From the NCBI GenBank assembly GCA_035048815.1, contig JAUCBN010000049.1, forward strand, positions 4,285,501 to 4,349,500: 64,000 bases of DNA, read 5' to 3'. Positions 34,867 through 46,748 of the stretch are shown piece after piece. The position numbers and the translations under genes were made by a program. The DNA is from Abelmoschus esculentus. Its lineage: Eukaryota; Streptophyta; Magnoliopsida; Malvales; Malvaceae. Under the pieces are notes generated by a model. That model had not been told where the DNA came from, searched no databases, and worked only from the letters and a program-made list of their open reading frames with translations. Every line of letters begins with the position of its first letter. Within the stretch, counting starts at the first letter, position 1.

Positions 34867-35522
34867 GATGAAAAAGAAGAAGAAAACTAAGAAGTTTGAT
34901 TAATCAAAAGCAATGGGTAGTCAACGAAAACTGGGAAAAGAGAAGGAGATAAAATGACAGAGAGAAAGAGGCTTGTTCACGTATATATACAGATATACAC
35001 ACTCTTGGAGGAGAAAAAAGGGAAGGAAAATGAAAATTAAATTAAGTTGTAGAAGAGAAAACACATGCAAATTGGGGGGAAAATGGAATCTTTGGGGCTG
35101 GTTCAGTTAATTTGGTTTCATCTTCCACGTCTCTTTTGTTGTTTTGGTTCTTTTCAATGGTCTTCTAAATATTTTATATTTTCCTTTAAGAGTCACCATG
35201 ACATGATTGTTGTTTCTGGGCTTTTCTCAACCACTATCTTCATTTTAATTTTTATTTTTTAAAGGATAAATTACTCCGGTTATCACCTAATTAATTAGGG
35301 ATATATTTTGACCATCTAACTAACAAACTGATTAATTAGGTCACCAAATTTATAAAATTAACATATTTTAATCATTATCGTTAAAATTCAAGCGGGGAAT
35401 TGACGGGACAATGGCGTGTATGTTAACAAAAAATCTAAAAAATTACACATTAAATCCCTATTATTTATCTATTAAATCAATTTAATCTTAATTTTAATAA
35501 AATTAAATAACATCAATCATAT
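34867..35522. other. Guanosine deaminase promoter region and spacer
   Basis: 34867-35040 is purine-rich on the plus strand (CT-rich on the gene strand), fitting a 5' UTR. GTATATATACAG near 34980 could be read as TATA-like on the minus strand. 35265-35450 resembles a fragment of a MULE-type MITE (AAATTACTCCGGTTATCACC). No gene is seen. Confidence 0.4.
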
Positions 35523-35532
35523 AATGATACAT

Positions 35533-35961
35533 AGGGATGATAATGAGCCGAGCCCGAGCCAGGTCTGGCACGGCTCGGAAACATGCATATCTGGGCTCGG
35601 CTAGAGGCTCATCGAGCTCGGCTCGAAAATAATATTACTAGGCTCAGCTCGGGCTCAAAGCTCGTCAGGCTCGGCTCAGGTCCGGTTCGACTTGGTTTGA
35701 CTCGAAATGGATAATTTTTTTTATATTATTATGTTTTATTATTTATTTATTTGTAGTTTATTTTTTATTTTTTATTTGTAGTTTTGTATATTTGTTTTAT
35801 TTGATAATATTCAATTTATTTTATTTAATTTATTTTTAATGGATTTATTCTCAATTATTTTATTATTTTTTTGCTAAACAAATTATTTTTAATATATATA
35901 TATGTTTATATATAATTATTTTGAGTCTGTTCACGAGTCGCACAGGCTCATTATCACCCCT
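35533..35961. mobile_element. MITE with 17-bp TIRs and 10-bp target duplication
   Basis: 429 bp. It starts AGGGATGATAATGAGCC and ends GGCTCATTATCACCCCT, an inverted repeat with one mismatch. AATGATACAT is duplicated at 35523-35532 and 35962-35971. The left part is packed with GCTCGG/CTCGGCTCG repeats, the right part is T-rich. The long target duplication fits a Mutator-type transposition better than hAT (8 bp). Confidence 0.87.
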
Positions 35962-35971
35962 AATGATACAT

Positions 35972-38734
35972 GTCATCATACGATTGAGTGAAAAAAATTT
36001 TTATTTTATATTTATTTTCCTCCAATTGGATTGTAACACATGTTGTCGCTGGGAGATGACATCTTTTGGTTGTATAATAAAAACACTTATCACTGCACCA
36101 ACACAATTTTTAAGATATCTTATGCGTCATATTATATATAAATCGTATAAAATAATAAATATTAGAGAAAAAAGTAAAAATAATCAAAAACAAATTGTTT
36201 TACTCAAATATTAAATATTTGGTACCTGAGTTTATCATGTTTTACAAATGTGGTACCTACATTTTCAACCAATTTCGTATTTATATTTGTTAAACATTAT
36301 GTAGTTGGTCACTTTTACAAGTGTGGTACTGTGTTTTTTTACCAATTTAGTACCTCTATTTTTTAACCAATTTGATATATATTTTGGTTAACACTACACA
36401 TTTAGTACCCGAATTTGTCACTTTTACACATATAGTACATAATTTTTTTTCTTTTTACCCATTTGGTACCTGTATTTTAAGATATTATACATTTTGCACG
36501 GATCATTTATTTTAAATTATATAAGTTAAATTATATAAATTTTAGTTTACATAATTTATGAATTTTTATGTTTAAGATTTTAAGTTATACGAGTTAAAAT
36601 TTATAATTTAAGATTAAAAATTAAATTTTAAATTTTATAAAATTTATTAACTTGTAATTTTTGTCTATTTTTATTTATTCTGCAACAACGAATACAAGAA
36701 TTTTTAAGTTCTTTAAAATTGTTATTGTTATTTTTTATTGATAATTTTTGACCGTTTTATTAATTTTGTATATAAATAAAATTTATTTTTATTGATAAAT
36801 ATTTTTATTTTTTAAGTTTTTTTTATTTTGTCAGTTTTATACACATGCTTTTATAAAAAAAATGTCTATTTTTATAGCAGTTATAGTTTATCTTTGTGAT
36901 AATTGTTTATCTTTTGATAATTTAACAGTTTAAGAAGATCTATCTGTATATACTTTTTCATAGAGTATTTTGATCAAAGTAATTGTTTATAGGATTTTAT
37001 TTAAAATTTATTTAATTTTTTTTAAAAATGATAGATTTTATATTTTAATATCTTTCGTACTTTTAAAATTTTATAAAATTTATTTTAATGTATTGACTTT
37101 TTAATATTTATGATGAGATTATTTTAATATTTATAATTCAATATATTTAAAAAAATTGAAAAATAAAATATTAAAAAAATTAAACTTTATAGAGATTTAT
37201 TATTTTATTTTTCATTGTATATAAATCGATTTTTATCCATTACTTTGTATTATTAAATATTAATTTATGTTAGGTATTATATGAAAAATATTCTGTTACA
37301 TATTTATATAAGAATTTTAATTCTAGGATTTAAAAGTTTTGTTTAGGATTTATTGGTTTAAAATTTATAATTTAAGTTTAGAATTTAATATATTTTATAA
37401 TATCAAAAAAATATTTTTAATATTTAACTGGATAGACACTCAACCTTTTTTTTAAAATAATGTAAATTTTTTATTTTAGGTCAAAATTATTCTTTTGTAG
37501 ATGAAAAATTAATCAACTGATTGGTGATAGATAATTTTCAATAATCTAACAGAATGAAAAATAATAAAAAATTATATAATTATTTTTTAAATGATTTGAT
37601 ATTCTTTTAAATCAGTATTTTTGTATTTCATGTTTTTTCAAAATATTTATTATTAATTAATTAATAATTTTTATTAATGAAATGATATTTTAAACTAAAA
37701 AATATTAAAATTAAAATATTTCGAAAAATAAAATTATAATAATTATCCAACCAGACGATAAATATTTTTTTATGTTATTTAAATTGTAAATTGATTTTAA
37801 AATGACTTTCCAAAGTGAACCGACCAAAATGTGAATCAGATCAATGTACAAATTAAAGAGAAAGATCGAATTCCCAACCACACACGTTAAGTCGAACATG
37901 CCATACGATCTTTAGCTCAGTCCCCACGTTCTTGAAATTATTTAGTTTAGATCCTACTATTATTCCTTAAAATATTATTATAATAATTATTCGATATATA
38001 AATGGTGTAAAAATTTTCAACGTAAACAAGTTTATTCTAAAGCTAAATTTAAATAATTTATTAGTTATTAATATTCTGTATCAATTAATAATATTTATGT
38101 TTTGAAAAATAATTTTTTTAATATAATATTAATAACATCTATAAATTAATTTATTATTTATATAAATATTTTCATATAATTTAATTAATTCTTAAATTTA
38201 AGTAAAAATATAAATTAATAGGAATAAAAAAAATATCAATTTATAAATATCTCAATCAAAATACGTGAGAGTAAAAAGCTAAAATAAAAAATGTTATATT
38301 TTTTAAAGTTTTATATCAAAATCTTTAATTTAAAAAGTATTATTAGTAGGTTTTTAAAATTAGAGGTTTCAGTTTAATTCACTATTTATTAAACATCCAG
38401 TTAACGAATTTGATATATCAAAACTTTAATATTAACTTAAATCTAATTTTAACTCAAATCGTTATTTATCAAACATTATTATTATAAATAATATAATTTA
38501 AATTTAAATTATTTAAAATAAATATTATTCATTTTTATATTAAAATAACTTACTAATTTTATTTAATTCAAGATAAATGAACCTTTAATGTTTAATTTTT
38601 AAATAGATATCTATTTTTGTTTGTCTGTTTCAATAACTAAACTTTTAGTTAAAATTTCGTAGGATACAAAATTGAAACAAAAAAAATTAGATAGTTAAAA
38701 ATAGAATTGATGTTCATAAATCGTTTATAAATCT
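35972..38734. other. Very AT-rich spacer with a repeated GGTACC segment
   Basis: 36217-36480 holds two to three diverged ~110-bp units with TTTGGTACCTG, CACTTTTACA..TGTGGTAC and AACCAATTT. The remaining 2.2 kb is extremely A/T-rich with stops in all frames; I see no gene. Confidence 0.5.
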
Positions 38735-38739
38735 TATTT

Positions 38740-38930
38740 TGTTGTGAATAAAATAAAAATTAAAAATAAAATAAAAGAATAAAGATGAGAGACAAAATAG
38801 AGAGATTTATATTATTTATAGACATAAGATGGAAACCCTAATTCCAATGGGTATTAAACCTTAATAATAAAGCTCATTAAAGTTTAACTTAATATATGAA
38901 TATCCAACATAAATAAAGATATTCATAACA
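38740..38930 (-). mobile_element. Solo LTR of the 22-27 kb copia family
   Basis: 191 bp homologous to the LTRs at 22094 and 27482, with more substitutions and internal losses. It starts TGTTGTGAATAAAAT and ends ATTCATAACA. TATTT is duplicated on both sides (38735-38739 and 38931-38935). It is older than the full element, judging by divergence. Confidence 0.88.
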
Positions 38931-39182
38931 TATTTTAAAATTTAAACTTTATTTAAATTATTTTGAATCAAGTTTTAAAAATTAAAAATTAAAAATTTAA
39001 ATTTATGTTTAAATTTAATTATAATTAGTTACAATATGCATATATATATATATATATATTTGCATAATGATATACATTAAGTTCATCCTATTTTACTATT
39101 TAAACTTTATTTAAATTTTTTAATCAAATTAAATTTACAAAATTTAATAAGTTCGTATTTAAATTTAATTATAATGATTTAT

Positions 39183-39510
39183 GGAGAATTTACAACAATA
39201 TTATTGTTGGAATTTTTAATTTTAAATGTGTTGTTTATTACGTATCATTTTTTAAAATATTTTATTTTATTGTTCAATATTAAAGACCAATTGTTTATAA
39301 TCCGTTTTAAAACAATAAATAAATAAAAAATATTTTTTTTTAAAATTCAAATAATATACATTTTACATATACATTGTTTGAAGACGAATTGCTTGTAACC
39401 TATCTTTGAACAGTAATAATATTTTTTTACGTGCAGGTAAAGACACATGGCGTTAGATGAGAAGGGTAACCACTATTCAAAGACGGGTTGTCCCACCCCT
39501 CTTTGAACTA
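39183..39510 (+). repeat. MULE left terminal inverted repeat
   Basis: Matches the reverse complement of about 48735-49064 with many substitutions and gaps. Landmarks: GGAGAATTTACAA.AATATTATTG at the tip, CAATTGTTTATAA, AGACGAATTGCTTG.AAC, ATCTTTGAACA, GCAGGTAAAGACACATGGC. Similarity fades beyond 39510 but may continue to about 39750 (GAAGAAGAAGA tract). TIRs of MULEs usually contain the promoters of their genes. Confidence 0.85.
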
Positions 39511-40390
39511 ACACGGTAAAGGTGCAGGGGGCAAAATTATTGAGCAGGCAGTGGGGGTGCAAGTGGCAGAGGTGTTTAACATGCATTGAGGTCAGTGTAT
39601 GGAGTATTTAATTGATAGAAAATAGGTGAATTGGGTGATTGAAAATTAATGAAGTTACTGTTAAATAGGAGAGGTGTTTGTGTTTGAAATTGAACGAAAA
39701 TATTGAAATTGAAAGAGAAGGGGAAGGAGAAAGGAAAAGAAGAAGAAGATTTATTATATTATATAAGTATTTTTTATTTTAAAAAATTTGTATAATTAAT
39801 TTTTTTAGTTATAATCTTTTATTAAATTAAACCTTAGTTATTTTTCTGCATTTATAGTTTATTTAGTGATGTAATTTGAATTATTAGAGTAAAAAGTAAA
39901 AAAAATAGTGATTTTAGTTGATTTAGTGGTTGATTTTTATCTTATTCTTAAATTTTAGTAAAAAATTAATTTTAAAAGATTTAGTTACTAGTTATGTAAA
40001 TACTTTATAAAAATTAGTGATTAGTTAATTTTGTTTAAATACATGTAGCAAAATACTAAATTTGTCATATTTTTCTAAAATTTTTATTTAGTTTATTTTG
40101 TGGATGTAATTATTTTTTAAAATTAGTGATTAATATTATTTTTGTAAATTAGTTTCTAGTTTAACAAAATAATTAGTTTTATAAATTATTGACTAAAAAA
40201 TAGTTTAGTAACATTAGTAAAATGGTTAATAGTTTTCGAAAGTGAAAAGATAGCCAAAAATATATTTAGTATTTTTTGAAAAAAAATTTAATGTCAGAAT
40301 TCGTAAGTAAATTTAAAAATTCAAAAAATAAAGTTTAGAAAATCGATTTGTAAAAATGGGTAATTTGTAATACTTCTTTTCTTGTCTTGT

Positions 40391-41032
40391 AGGATAACTG
40401 AACAAGTTCCTCTTTTGCGGTTACAAGATCAACATATTAGTAGTTTGCCAATTCCTAAGATGGTACCGATTTATTTATATTTTATTTAATAAAAATTTAA
40501 TTATGTTAATAATAATATTTATTATTTTTTTAATATGTTACAGGATTATGAGGATACGCTTAAGTATCATCTGACCATGGTCCATAATCATCCAAACGGT
40601 TAGATCATCGGCTGGTTAAAAGCTTTTGAATTTTATCATGCTACCTTCGATCGTGGGTACAAGTTGGTACCCGGGTTAATAGCTGCTCAGATTGAGCGTT
40701 GGAGGCTTGAAACCGATACATTCCATATGACGTGTGGTGAATGTATAATCACACTTGAAGATGTGGTCATGCTTATTAGGCTCCTAGTAAATAGGGAACC
40801 ATTGATCAGTAGTCCATTGACCGGTGACCTCGACATCGACAGTGTAAAAGCTACACCCGAAACCATTTGCTCATTTTACCTTGGACAAGTTCCGGATAAA
40901 ACAAATTTGAAACGAGATCGTGTAAAATTGATTTGACTGCAAAGTAATTTTCAACTTGGAGAATATATCTCGATTGGTGCGATTTATAATGTCGATCGAG
41001 CTTATATTCTTCAATGGATTAGAGGCATATTG
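40391..41032 (+). pseudogene. Plant mobile domain (PMD) gene, 5' part
   Basis: A short exon at about 40391-40459 encodes ...LRLQDQHISSLPIPKM and ends at a GT. After an intron ending TTACAG, an exon from 40544 encodes the PMD: YHLTMVHNHPNG, a stop at about 40600, then FYHATFDRGYKL, QIERWRLETDTFHMTCGEC (residues diagnostic of PMD), ITLEDVVMLIRLLVNREP and AYILQWIRG. Further stops occur near 40934. PMD proteins include MAIN/MAIL1 and the 'protein phosphatase 7 long form' group, which act in silencing, and many copies lie in transposons. Interrupted at 41033 by a solo LTR; continues at 44804. Confidence 0.82.
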
Positions 41033-41415
41033 TGTAACACCCTCGATCCGGTGTCACATTGGGCCTCTAGCACAAAGCCTGTATTTCAAAATTTCATTTC
41101 AAAAGCCCAACAATAATAAGTCCAAATCCACTTTCATCGTAAGTTCATAAAATCCAACCCATTTCAAAATACAAATCCAAGTAATTAAAAGTAGTTGGAG
41201 CTCCAAAATATTACAACCAGTTTAAAATCATTTGACTCGATAAAATAAATAAAAGTTATAATTATACATATAGGGTCCTACAAGTACATAGCCCACTACA
41301 TCTAATAAAAGTACTCTAACAACAATGTTGATGTTGAAACCAACCATGATGATGCTCCTCTGATCCAAAGTTTTCCTTAACCTACGTACGAAAATACATT
41401 TCCAAACTCTGAGCT

Positions 41416-41962
41416 AGGGATGGCAATGGATCGGACTTGGATCGGACTTTATAAAGTCCAAGTCCAATCCAATTAATAATCGGACTTTCAAAAAAATCCA
41501 AATCCAAATCCATTTACATAAATCCAAATCCAATCTAATAAAATATCTAAAATCCAAATCCAAATCCAATTATTTTTTAAAATAACAACTCAAATAAATA
41601 TCTTTAAATAAAAAAAATATATTTTTATCAAACAAATATTTTTAAATTTATAGCACAAACAAATCTCAAAAAAAATATTAAAATCCAATATAAAACAAAT
41701 TAAAGTAACAACTCAAACTTTTTAAATATAAAAATTTTAAATATTTTTATTCGGGTTTATATATGGATCAAATTCATATCGGATATGGATCGGATTGAAT
41801 TCGGATCGGATCATGGCAATATCCATATCCGATCCACCTCCTATTAGGACTCGAACATTATTTTTGGATTCAAATTTAGACTTTTTTAATCGGATTTGGA
41901 TCGAATTTTTTTCTTCAGATCGAATCGGATTCGAAACGAATTCGGATTATATTGTCATCCCT
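41416..41962. mobile_element. MITE with AGGGATGGCAAT ends, 10-bp target duplication
   Basis: 547 bp. It starts AGGGATGGCAATGG and ends ATTGTCATCCCT (inverted, one mismatch). ACTCTGAGCT is duplicated at 41406-41415 and 41963-41972. The interior is built from short repeats of TCGGA, ATCCAA and TCCAAATCC. Same terminal design as the elements at 32138 and 35533. Inserted inside solo LTR copy A. Confidence 0.9.
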
Positions 41963-42173
41963 ACTCTGAGCTACAAAAGCTCAGTGGGTACTCTACCAAT
42001 CGGTTCACATCTTACATAACATAAGTAAGCATATGAGGTATGAAAATAATGACATGACATGAGTATGATGGCGCTATCATATCCGCCTAAACACAAGATA
42101 TTATGCATGTACAAAAATCGGCCCATGACATATAAATGTCAAGATAAGTCAACATAGCATCTCAAGCTCATAC

Positions 42174-42174
<1 letters not shown>

Positions 42175-42206
<32 letters not shown>

Positions 42207-42520
42207 AGTAGTGTGGCCCGCAACCACTAAGCATCGTGATCATACACTACGAGCAAAGTCTGCATCCACTAAGCATTAGGATCCCATACTCTAGGATGAG
42301 GCTCGCGTCCACTAAGCATTAGAATACTGCATCCATGCTTGGAATGGTTCATCAAGCATCTTCGAACTGGATCGCGTCCATTAAGCATCGGGATCCTACG
42401 TTCAGGAAATCTTCGAGTGTTTCAACACTTTGATCATATATATATATATATAAGGGTGTCCGAACCCACCACATAGTAATAATATAATTCTAGGTGACCT
42501 ATCAGCACTAAGCAAGGTCC
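42175..42520. repeat. Degenerate ~60-bp repeats and TA microsatellites in LTR copy A
   Basis: Four to five units with CACTAAGCAT..GGATC, flanked by TA dinucleotide runs at about 42176-42206 and 42436-42453. The equivalent place in copy B (61160-61385) holds a different repeat, CATCAACACTAAGCAAGGT. Confidence 0.75.
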
Positions 42521-42744
42521 GTAGCATACTATATCATATCTTTATATCACCAATTCCCATTGGTTTCCATCACATACCAATTTCATACTAGTTACCGTGT
42601 GTTTAGCAATTATCGCTTAAACAAGGCTAAAAGGTTAATTTCTCAGTTTTAGTATTCATTTTATAACTTAATCCACCCATAGGGACCCCTAACAAAAATT
42701 ATGGAACTCACAAACTCAACCCTTAAAAACTTGGGTAGATTGCC

Positions 42745-43030
42745 TAGGGGTATCGATACGCCTATAAAGGGGTATCGAAATGCCCCAGTATCGATACGCT
42801 AAGACGTTGACTTTATACAAAAGGAAACCTACCCGTATCGATATTCCTATGTAGGGAATCGATACTCTACCATGTTTCGATACACCCCTTAGGTGATATC
42901 GAAACGATTTGCCACTAGAATTTTTAGTATTGAAACACGGGCTGGATGTTTTGAAACGCCTGCCTTTCTCATCTTTGTTTAGTCTCTAGAGTATCGATAT
43001 GCCTACCGAGGGTATTGATACCCCTGTACG
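42745..43030. repeat. GTATCGATAC/GTATCGAAAC cluster, copy A
   Basis: GGGGTATCGATACGCC, GGGGTATCGAAATGCCCC, AGTATCGATACGC, CCCGTATCGATA, GAATCGATACTC and TATCGAAACG motifs within 290 bp. The same arrangement of intact and altered palindromes is seen in copies B and C. Confidence 0.8.
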
Positions 43031-43252
43031 AAAATTCAAGTCTAGACCTTATAGTTACTTATAACTCTACCCAAACTTAACCCATTCAATCTCAAATCAT
43101 TCCTACACTTTAAGGGGATAACTCTAAGCATGTTTAAGCCCTTAAAACGAAGGTTCATCAATAGTTTGTAAGTCTACCATTAGAGGATTTCTTAAGCATT
43201 CAAACACTCAAACAAGTCATTTTACATGCAACACATGGCAAAGTCATGCAAT

Positions 43253-44178
43253 TGTCACGGGGTCAGAGTTCTGGCGTAGGGACATCTACCCCGTGCGGTA
43301 CCTCAGGTCTCTCTCATACCCGAGGTTAAGCCTTTACCATCACCGATGCTCACGGTTTCGCCCTCCCATGAGCTTATCAGGGAAGCGGGGATAGCTCCCA
43401 ACCAGTGTGGTGCGCGATCAGCACGCCCATCCGAAGATAGGTCGACTGCTCGGCACATACTACACCCTTAATGCTATCCCGCTCCCAAGAGTTAAGCACA
43501 ACCAGAAAGTATCTCGCTCGGTCTCGCGTTGTTACGACGAACGGACCATGACAATATCCCCCACCTGATTCATGCATGCCCTCGTGCATGGGGGAGAAAC
43601 TCTTTCCCTTTTTTTTAGATTTACCATGAACTAGTGTGCAATTCTCCCTCAACTCACCCTCGATGCTAGGGCTGCCCTCCTGGGCACTGGAGAACTTTCG
43701 ATGCGGCTTTCTGCCTACCCGTCCTTGTCTCAATCTTTTTCTAGATGACCCACTTGCGAACACCCGCTTCACATTAGGGTGCGAGCTTTACTTGCTCATC
43801 CACATGACTCACTCACACAACACATGGAGCGTTTGGCAAGCTCACAGCTAGCACACAACCTCTCTTTGATACCATCTGTCACGGGGTCAGAGTTCTGGCG
43901 TAGGGACATCCACCCCGTGCGGCACCTCAGGTCTCTCTCATACCCGAGGTTAAGCCTTTACCATCACCGATGCTCACTGGTTTCGCCCTCCCATAGGCTC
44001 ATCAGGGAAGCGGGGATAGCTCCCAACCAGTGTGGTGCGCGATCAGCACGCACATCCGAAGATAGGTCGACTGCTCGGCACGTACTACACCCTTAATGCT
44101 ATCCCGCTCCCAAGAGTTAAGCACAACCAGAAAGCACCTCGCTCGGTCCCGCGTTGTTACGACGAACGGACCGTGACA
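43253..44178 (-). mobile_element. TRIM (miniature LTR retrotransposon)
   Basis: LTRs at 43253-43553 (301 bp) and 43877-44178 (302 bp) differ by about 11 substitutions and one 1-bp gap. Both start TGTCACGGGG and end CCRTGACA. CAAT flanks both sides (43249-43252, 44179-44182). On the minus strand the sequence next to the right LTR reads GATGGTATCAAAGAGA, a primer-binding site, and next to the left LTR AGGTGGGGGATAT, a polypurine tract; so it reads right to left. Only 323 bp lie between the LTRs, with no coding capacity, which fits the TRIM class. It is relatively GC-rich. It sits inside solo LTR copy A. Open frames within it are shadows. Confidence 0.9.
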
Positions 44179-44803
44179 CAATGCAAATGCTAGAGAGTTG
44201 TAGGAGTATCAACCTTAAGAAAAACACAACAAACCCAAACTCTTACTCCTCTTCAAGCTTTCTCCTTCCCAAAGCTCTTGGAAGGCTCTCATACTTATTT
44301 CTCTATAAAGGGAAGATAAGTAGTGAATTAAACACCAAGGAGAAGGATTCTTAGAGTCTAAAAACACTGGAAAAAATAAGATTTAAGCCTCAAAAACTCC
44401 TTTCTCGTTCTCCCCTCAACTCACTCTCATAAACCCCATTTTTCTCACCAAACTAACACATCTTTACCTAGCTAGATAGATCTTCAACAGCCCTAAAACT
44501 TTCTCTTCAATCCAAAAATGAAATTCTCATCAAAAACTATAAAGCTTGCTCCTTGAACAAAAGAGAGACAAGAGTGAATTCAACACACTCTTTTCTGCAG
44601 GAGAAATTACTCTCCCTTACACCCATTTCATCCCTATTATGCATTTACCAAAGTACCCTCACTAACCAAGGCCCAACTCTTAACCCAACTCAACTATCTA
44701 AGCCCAGGCCTAAAATCGGCCCAAAACTTAAACTCATAGCTCAACCTCAAAGCCTAACACTTCGTGTTAACCCAACACTCGGATTCGAATCTGGGTTGTG
44801 ACG

Positions 44804-45420
44804 TATTGTTGCCAGATAAATCTGTCAATGTTGTTCATACATGATATCTACGGTTTTTGAGGTATTCATGGGAAGCTACCACCTATAGTTGGGGGATCGA
44901 CTGTATTAGTGTTCTTGTATCGTGAGTTGTGCAAGGTCGCTAAAATAGTAGATGGTCATAAGGTTTAGGGAATCAGTGGATATTTGCTACTGTTGCAAGC
45001 GTGGGCTTGACAACGATTACCTTTTCGGACACCGGTTACACAAACATCGTTTTAGTTTCCTCTTGTGTCTCGGTAATTTTATTTAGAATTATTGTAATTT
45101 TTAAATTTCATTTTAATTTATTTATTTAAAGAATTTTTATTGTGTACAGATGGTGCGAAAAAAAAGTTCACACGGGGTTGATGAATAACAAATTAAAAGT
45201 TTTTCGAGCTCAGATCGATTTGTATGCTTAGGAGCAGGTATTGTTTTTATTTTAATTAAAATTTTGAAATAAATCATCATTTATGTTATAATTAGATGTC
45301 TTATTGGAATAACATTTTTTTTTGTAGTTTATTTGGATGTCGTACAGGATTTGGAGGCCCAACAAAGGCAACAACGTAACAGGAAGAAAAAACACACCTA
45401 TTTTTCAACCATATCTGCTA
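44804..45420 (+). pseudogene. Plant mobile domain gene, 3' part
   Basis: Continues the PMD after the solo LTR: 44809-45080 gives pieces in shifting frames, LLPDKSVNVVHT, RYSWE..., YSWG, then ...LLLLQAWA-like sequence near 44980-45005. An exon after TGTACAG at 45145 and a third after TTTGTAG near 45329 (beginning FIWMSY) match the C-terminal PMD. Frameshifts and stops are frequent. Ends near 45420 without a clear terminator. Confidence 0.7.
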
Positions 45421-45580
45421 CTAATTTAAATGTTATTTGCTTTTATTTTTTTACTTAGTTCTCGTTATACATTTGTTGATGATGCAAATTGGTTACTAGT
45501 TAAAATAATACCCTTAATCATCAAACATAATAGTCAATACATTTAATAGTACAAACATAATAACTAAGGCATAGGAATAT

Positions 45581-46743
45581 TGTTGAGTTGATCGATCTAT
45601 AAAGTTGGCCAAGAGGGGGGGTGAATTGACAATTTAAATTTTGGTGGAAGATTTTTCGGTGAAAGATAAAAAAATAAGAACACACAATTTATAGTGGTTC
45701 AAGCTTTGAAACAAGCTCTACATCTACTACCTTAGCTCCCACTAAGGATTTTGAAATCAATTCACTAAAGAATTCAACATTTTTCTCGGTTCAAGGGATA
45801 ACCGTTACAATTTGAATCAATTCTTCTACCCAAGAATTAATTCAACATCACAAGATAAAAAGATGAAAATAAGGCAAATAAAATCTCTCACAAGATAGAT
45901 ATTGCCCCAAATACAAATAGCTATCCCCAAACTCAATTACAAAGAATCAAAATGAAATTACAAGAGTTGGGAGTCAAGATATGCAATATGAGCTTTGGAG
46001 TTAGATTTTTGTGCTTGGATGTTACTTGAGGTTCAATAATTGTTAATGCTGCTCAAAATGCTTCAATTTATACCTTCTCATTGATTTCTAACCGTTGGGG
46101 TTGTTGGAGATATAAATATAGACGTAGGAGCCTTCTCTTTCCATCATAAATGCACTCTGATAGAATTGGTATCGAAACACGGGTTACCTGTTTCGAAACA
46201 GACCACATATAGAAAGAGACGTTGTACATTCATTAAAGGGCGTACCGAAATAGGTATTGATACCTGAAATAAATTATGAAGTTTGGTATCGATACGGGTA
46301 TCAAAACGGAGTAACCACCATTTAAAGCTTTAATTGCCACCAACGGTCAACTCATTTTAATGTTTAAAATAGCCATTGGGATTTTAGGAGGTATCGATAC
46401 AAGTATCGAAACAGTAAGCCTTATTTTTAAATATTTTAAAATTAATTAAAATCTCAAGGCATGGTTCGATACTAGGTTCGAAACATTTGTTGGCAGTGAG
46501 GTTCTGGTATCGAAACGTGTATCGATACTTGTTCTTAGTCTCAAGAACAAGCTTTCAAAAACAAAGGGCGGTATCGATACCTGTTATAGTGGTATCGATA
46601 CGCTCGTATAAAAACACTTAGAAAAATTATTTCAAAGTTTTTGGTTTGATTTGAAACCTTAATTTTAACTTATAACTTAAAAATTTATTACAGAATAAGT
46701 CATTTAATATAATTGTTATATCAAAATCAATATTAGTTTTACA
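45581..46743. mobile_element. Solo LTR, target duplication AATAT (copy D)
   Basis: 1,163 bp starting TGTTGAGTTGATCGATC and ending AGTTTTACA, with AATAT duplicated at 45576-45580 and 46744-46748. Contains CCAAGAGGGGGGGTGAATTG near its start and, at 46165-46610, a cluster of GGTATCGATAC / GTATCGAAAC motifs. No coding region. It inserted just beyond the C-terminal end of the MULE transposase remnant. Confidence 0.85.
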
Positions 46744-46748
46744 AATAT

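Larger units (their letters stand above)
41033..44803. mobile_element. Solo LTR of the TGTAACACC family (copy A), target duplication TATTG
   Basis: Starts TGTAACACCCTCGATCCGG and ends TCTGGGTTGTGACG (CG in place of the usual CA). TATTG is duplicated at 41028-41032 and 44804-44808, and the PMD coding sequence resumes directly after it, proving the borders. The 3,771 bp include a nested MITE (41416-41962) and TRIM (43253-44178); the LTR alone is about 2.3 kb. It has a microsatellite, a variable repeat block (42200-42520) and a GTATCGATAC-type cluster (42745-43030). Related copies are at 13090-14343 and 60550-62215. Confidence 0.9.

Noticed and set aside
43377..44096. Open frames of 105-131 codons in the TRIM
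   Set aside because: They span LTR/internal borders on both strands, the GC-rich DNA has few stops, and no family is recognised.
43253..44178. TRIM as a Cassandra element (5S rRNA-bearing LTR)
   Set aside because: The LTR has AGTTAAGC and TAATGC words seen in 5S rRNA, but spacing differs, the rest does not align, and these words lie antisense to the element's deduced direction.
41033..44803. Full-length LTR retrotransposon
   Set aside because: No second LTR or internal coding region between the TATTG duplications; size is accounted for by one LTR plus nested MITE and TRIM.
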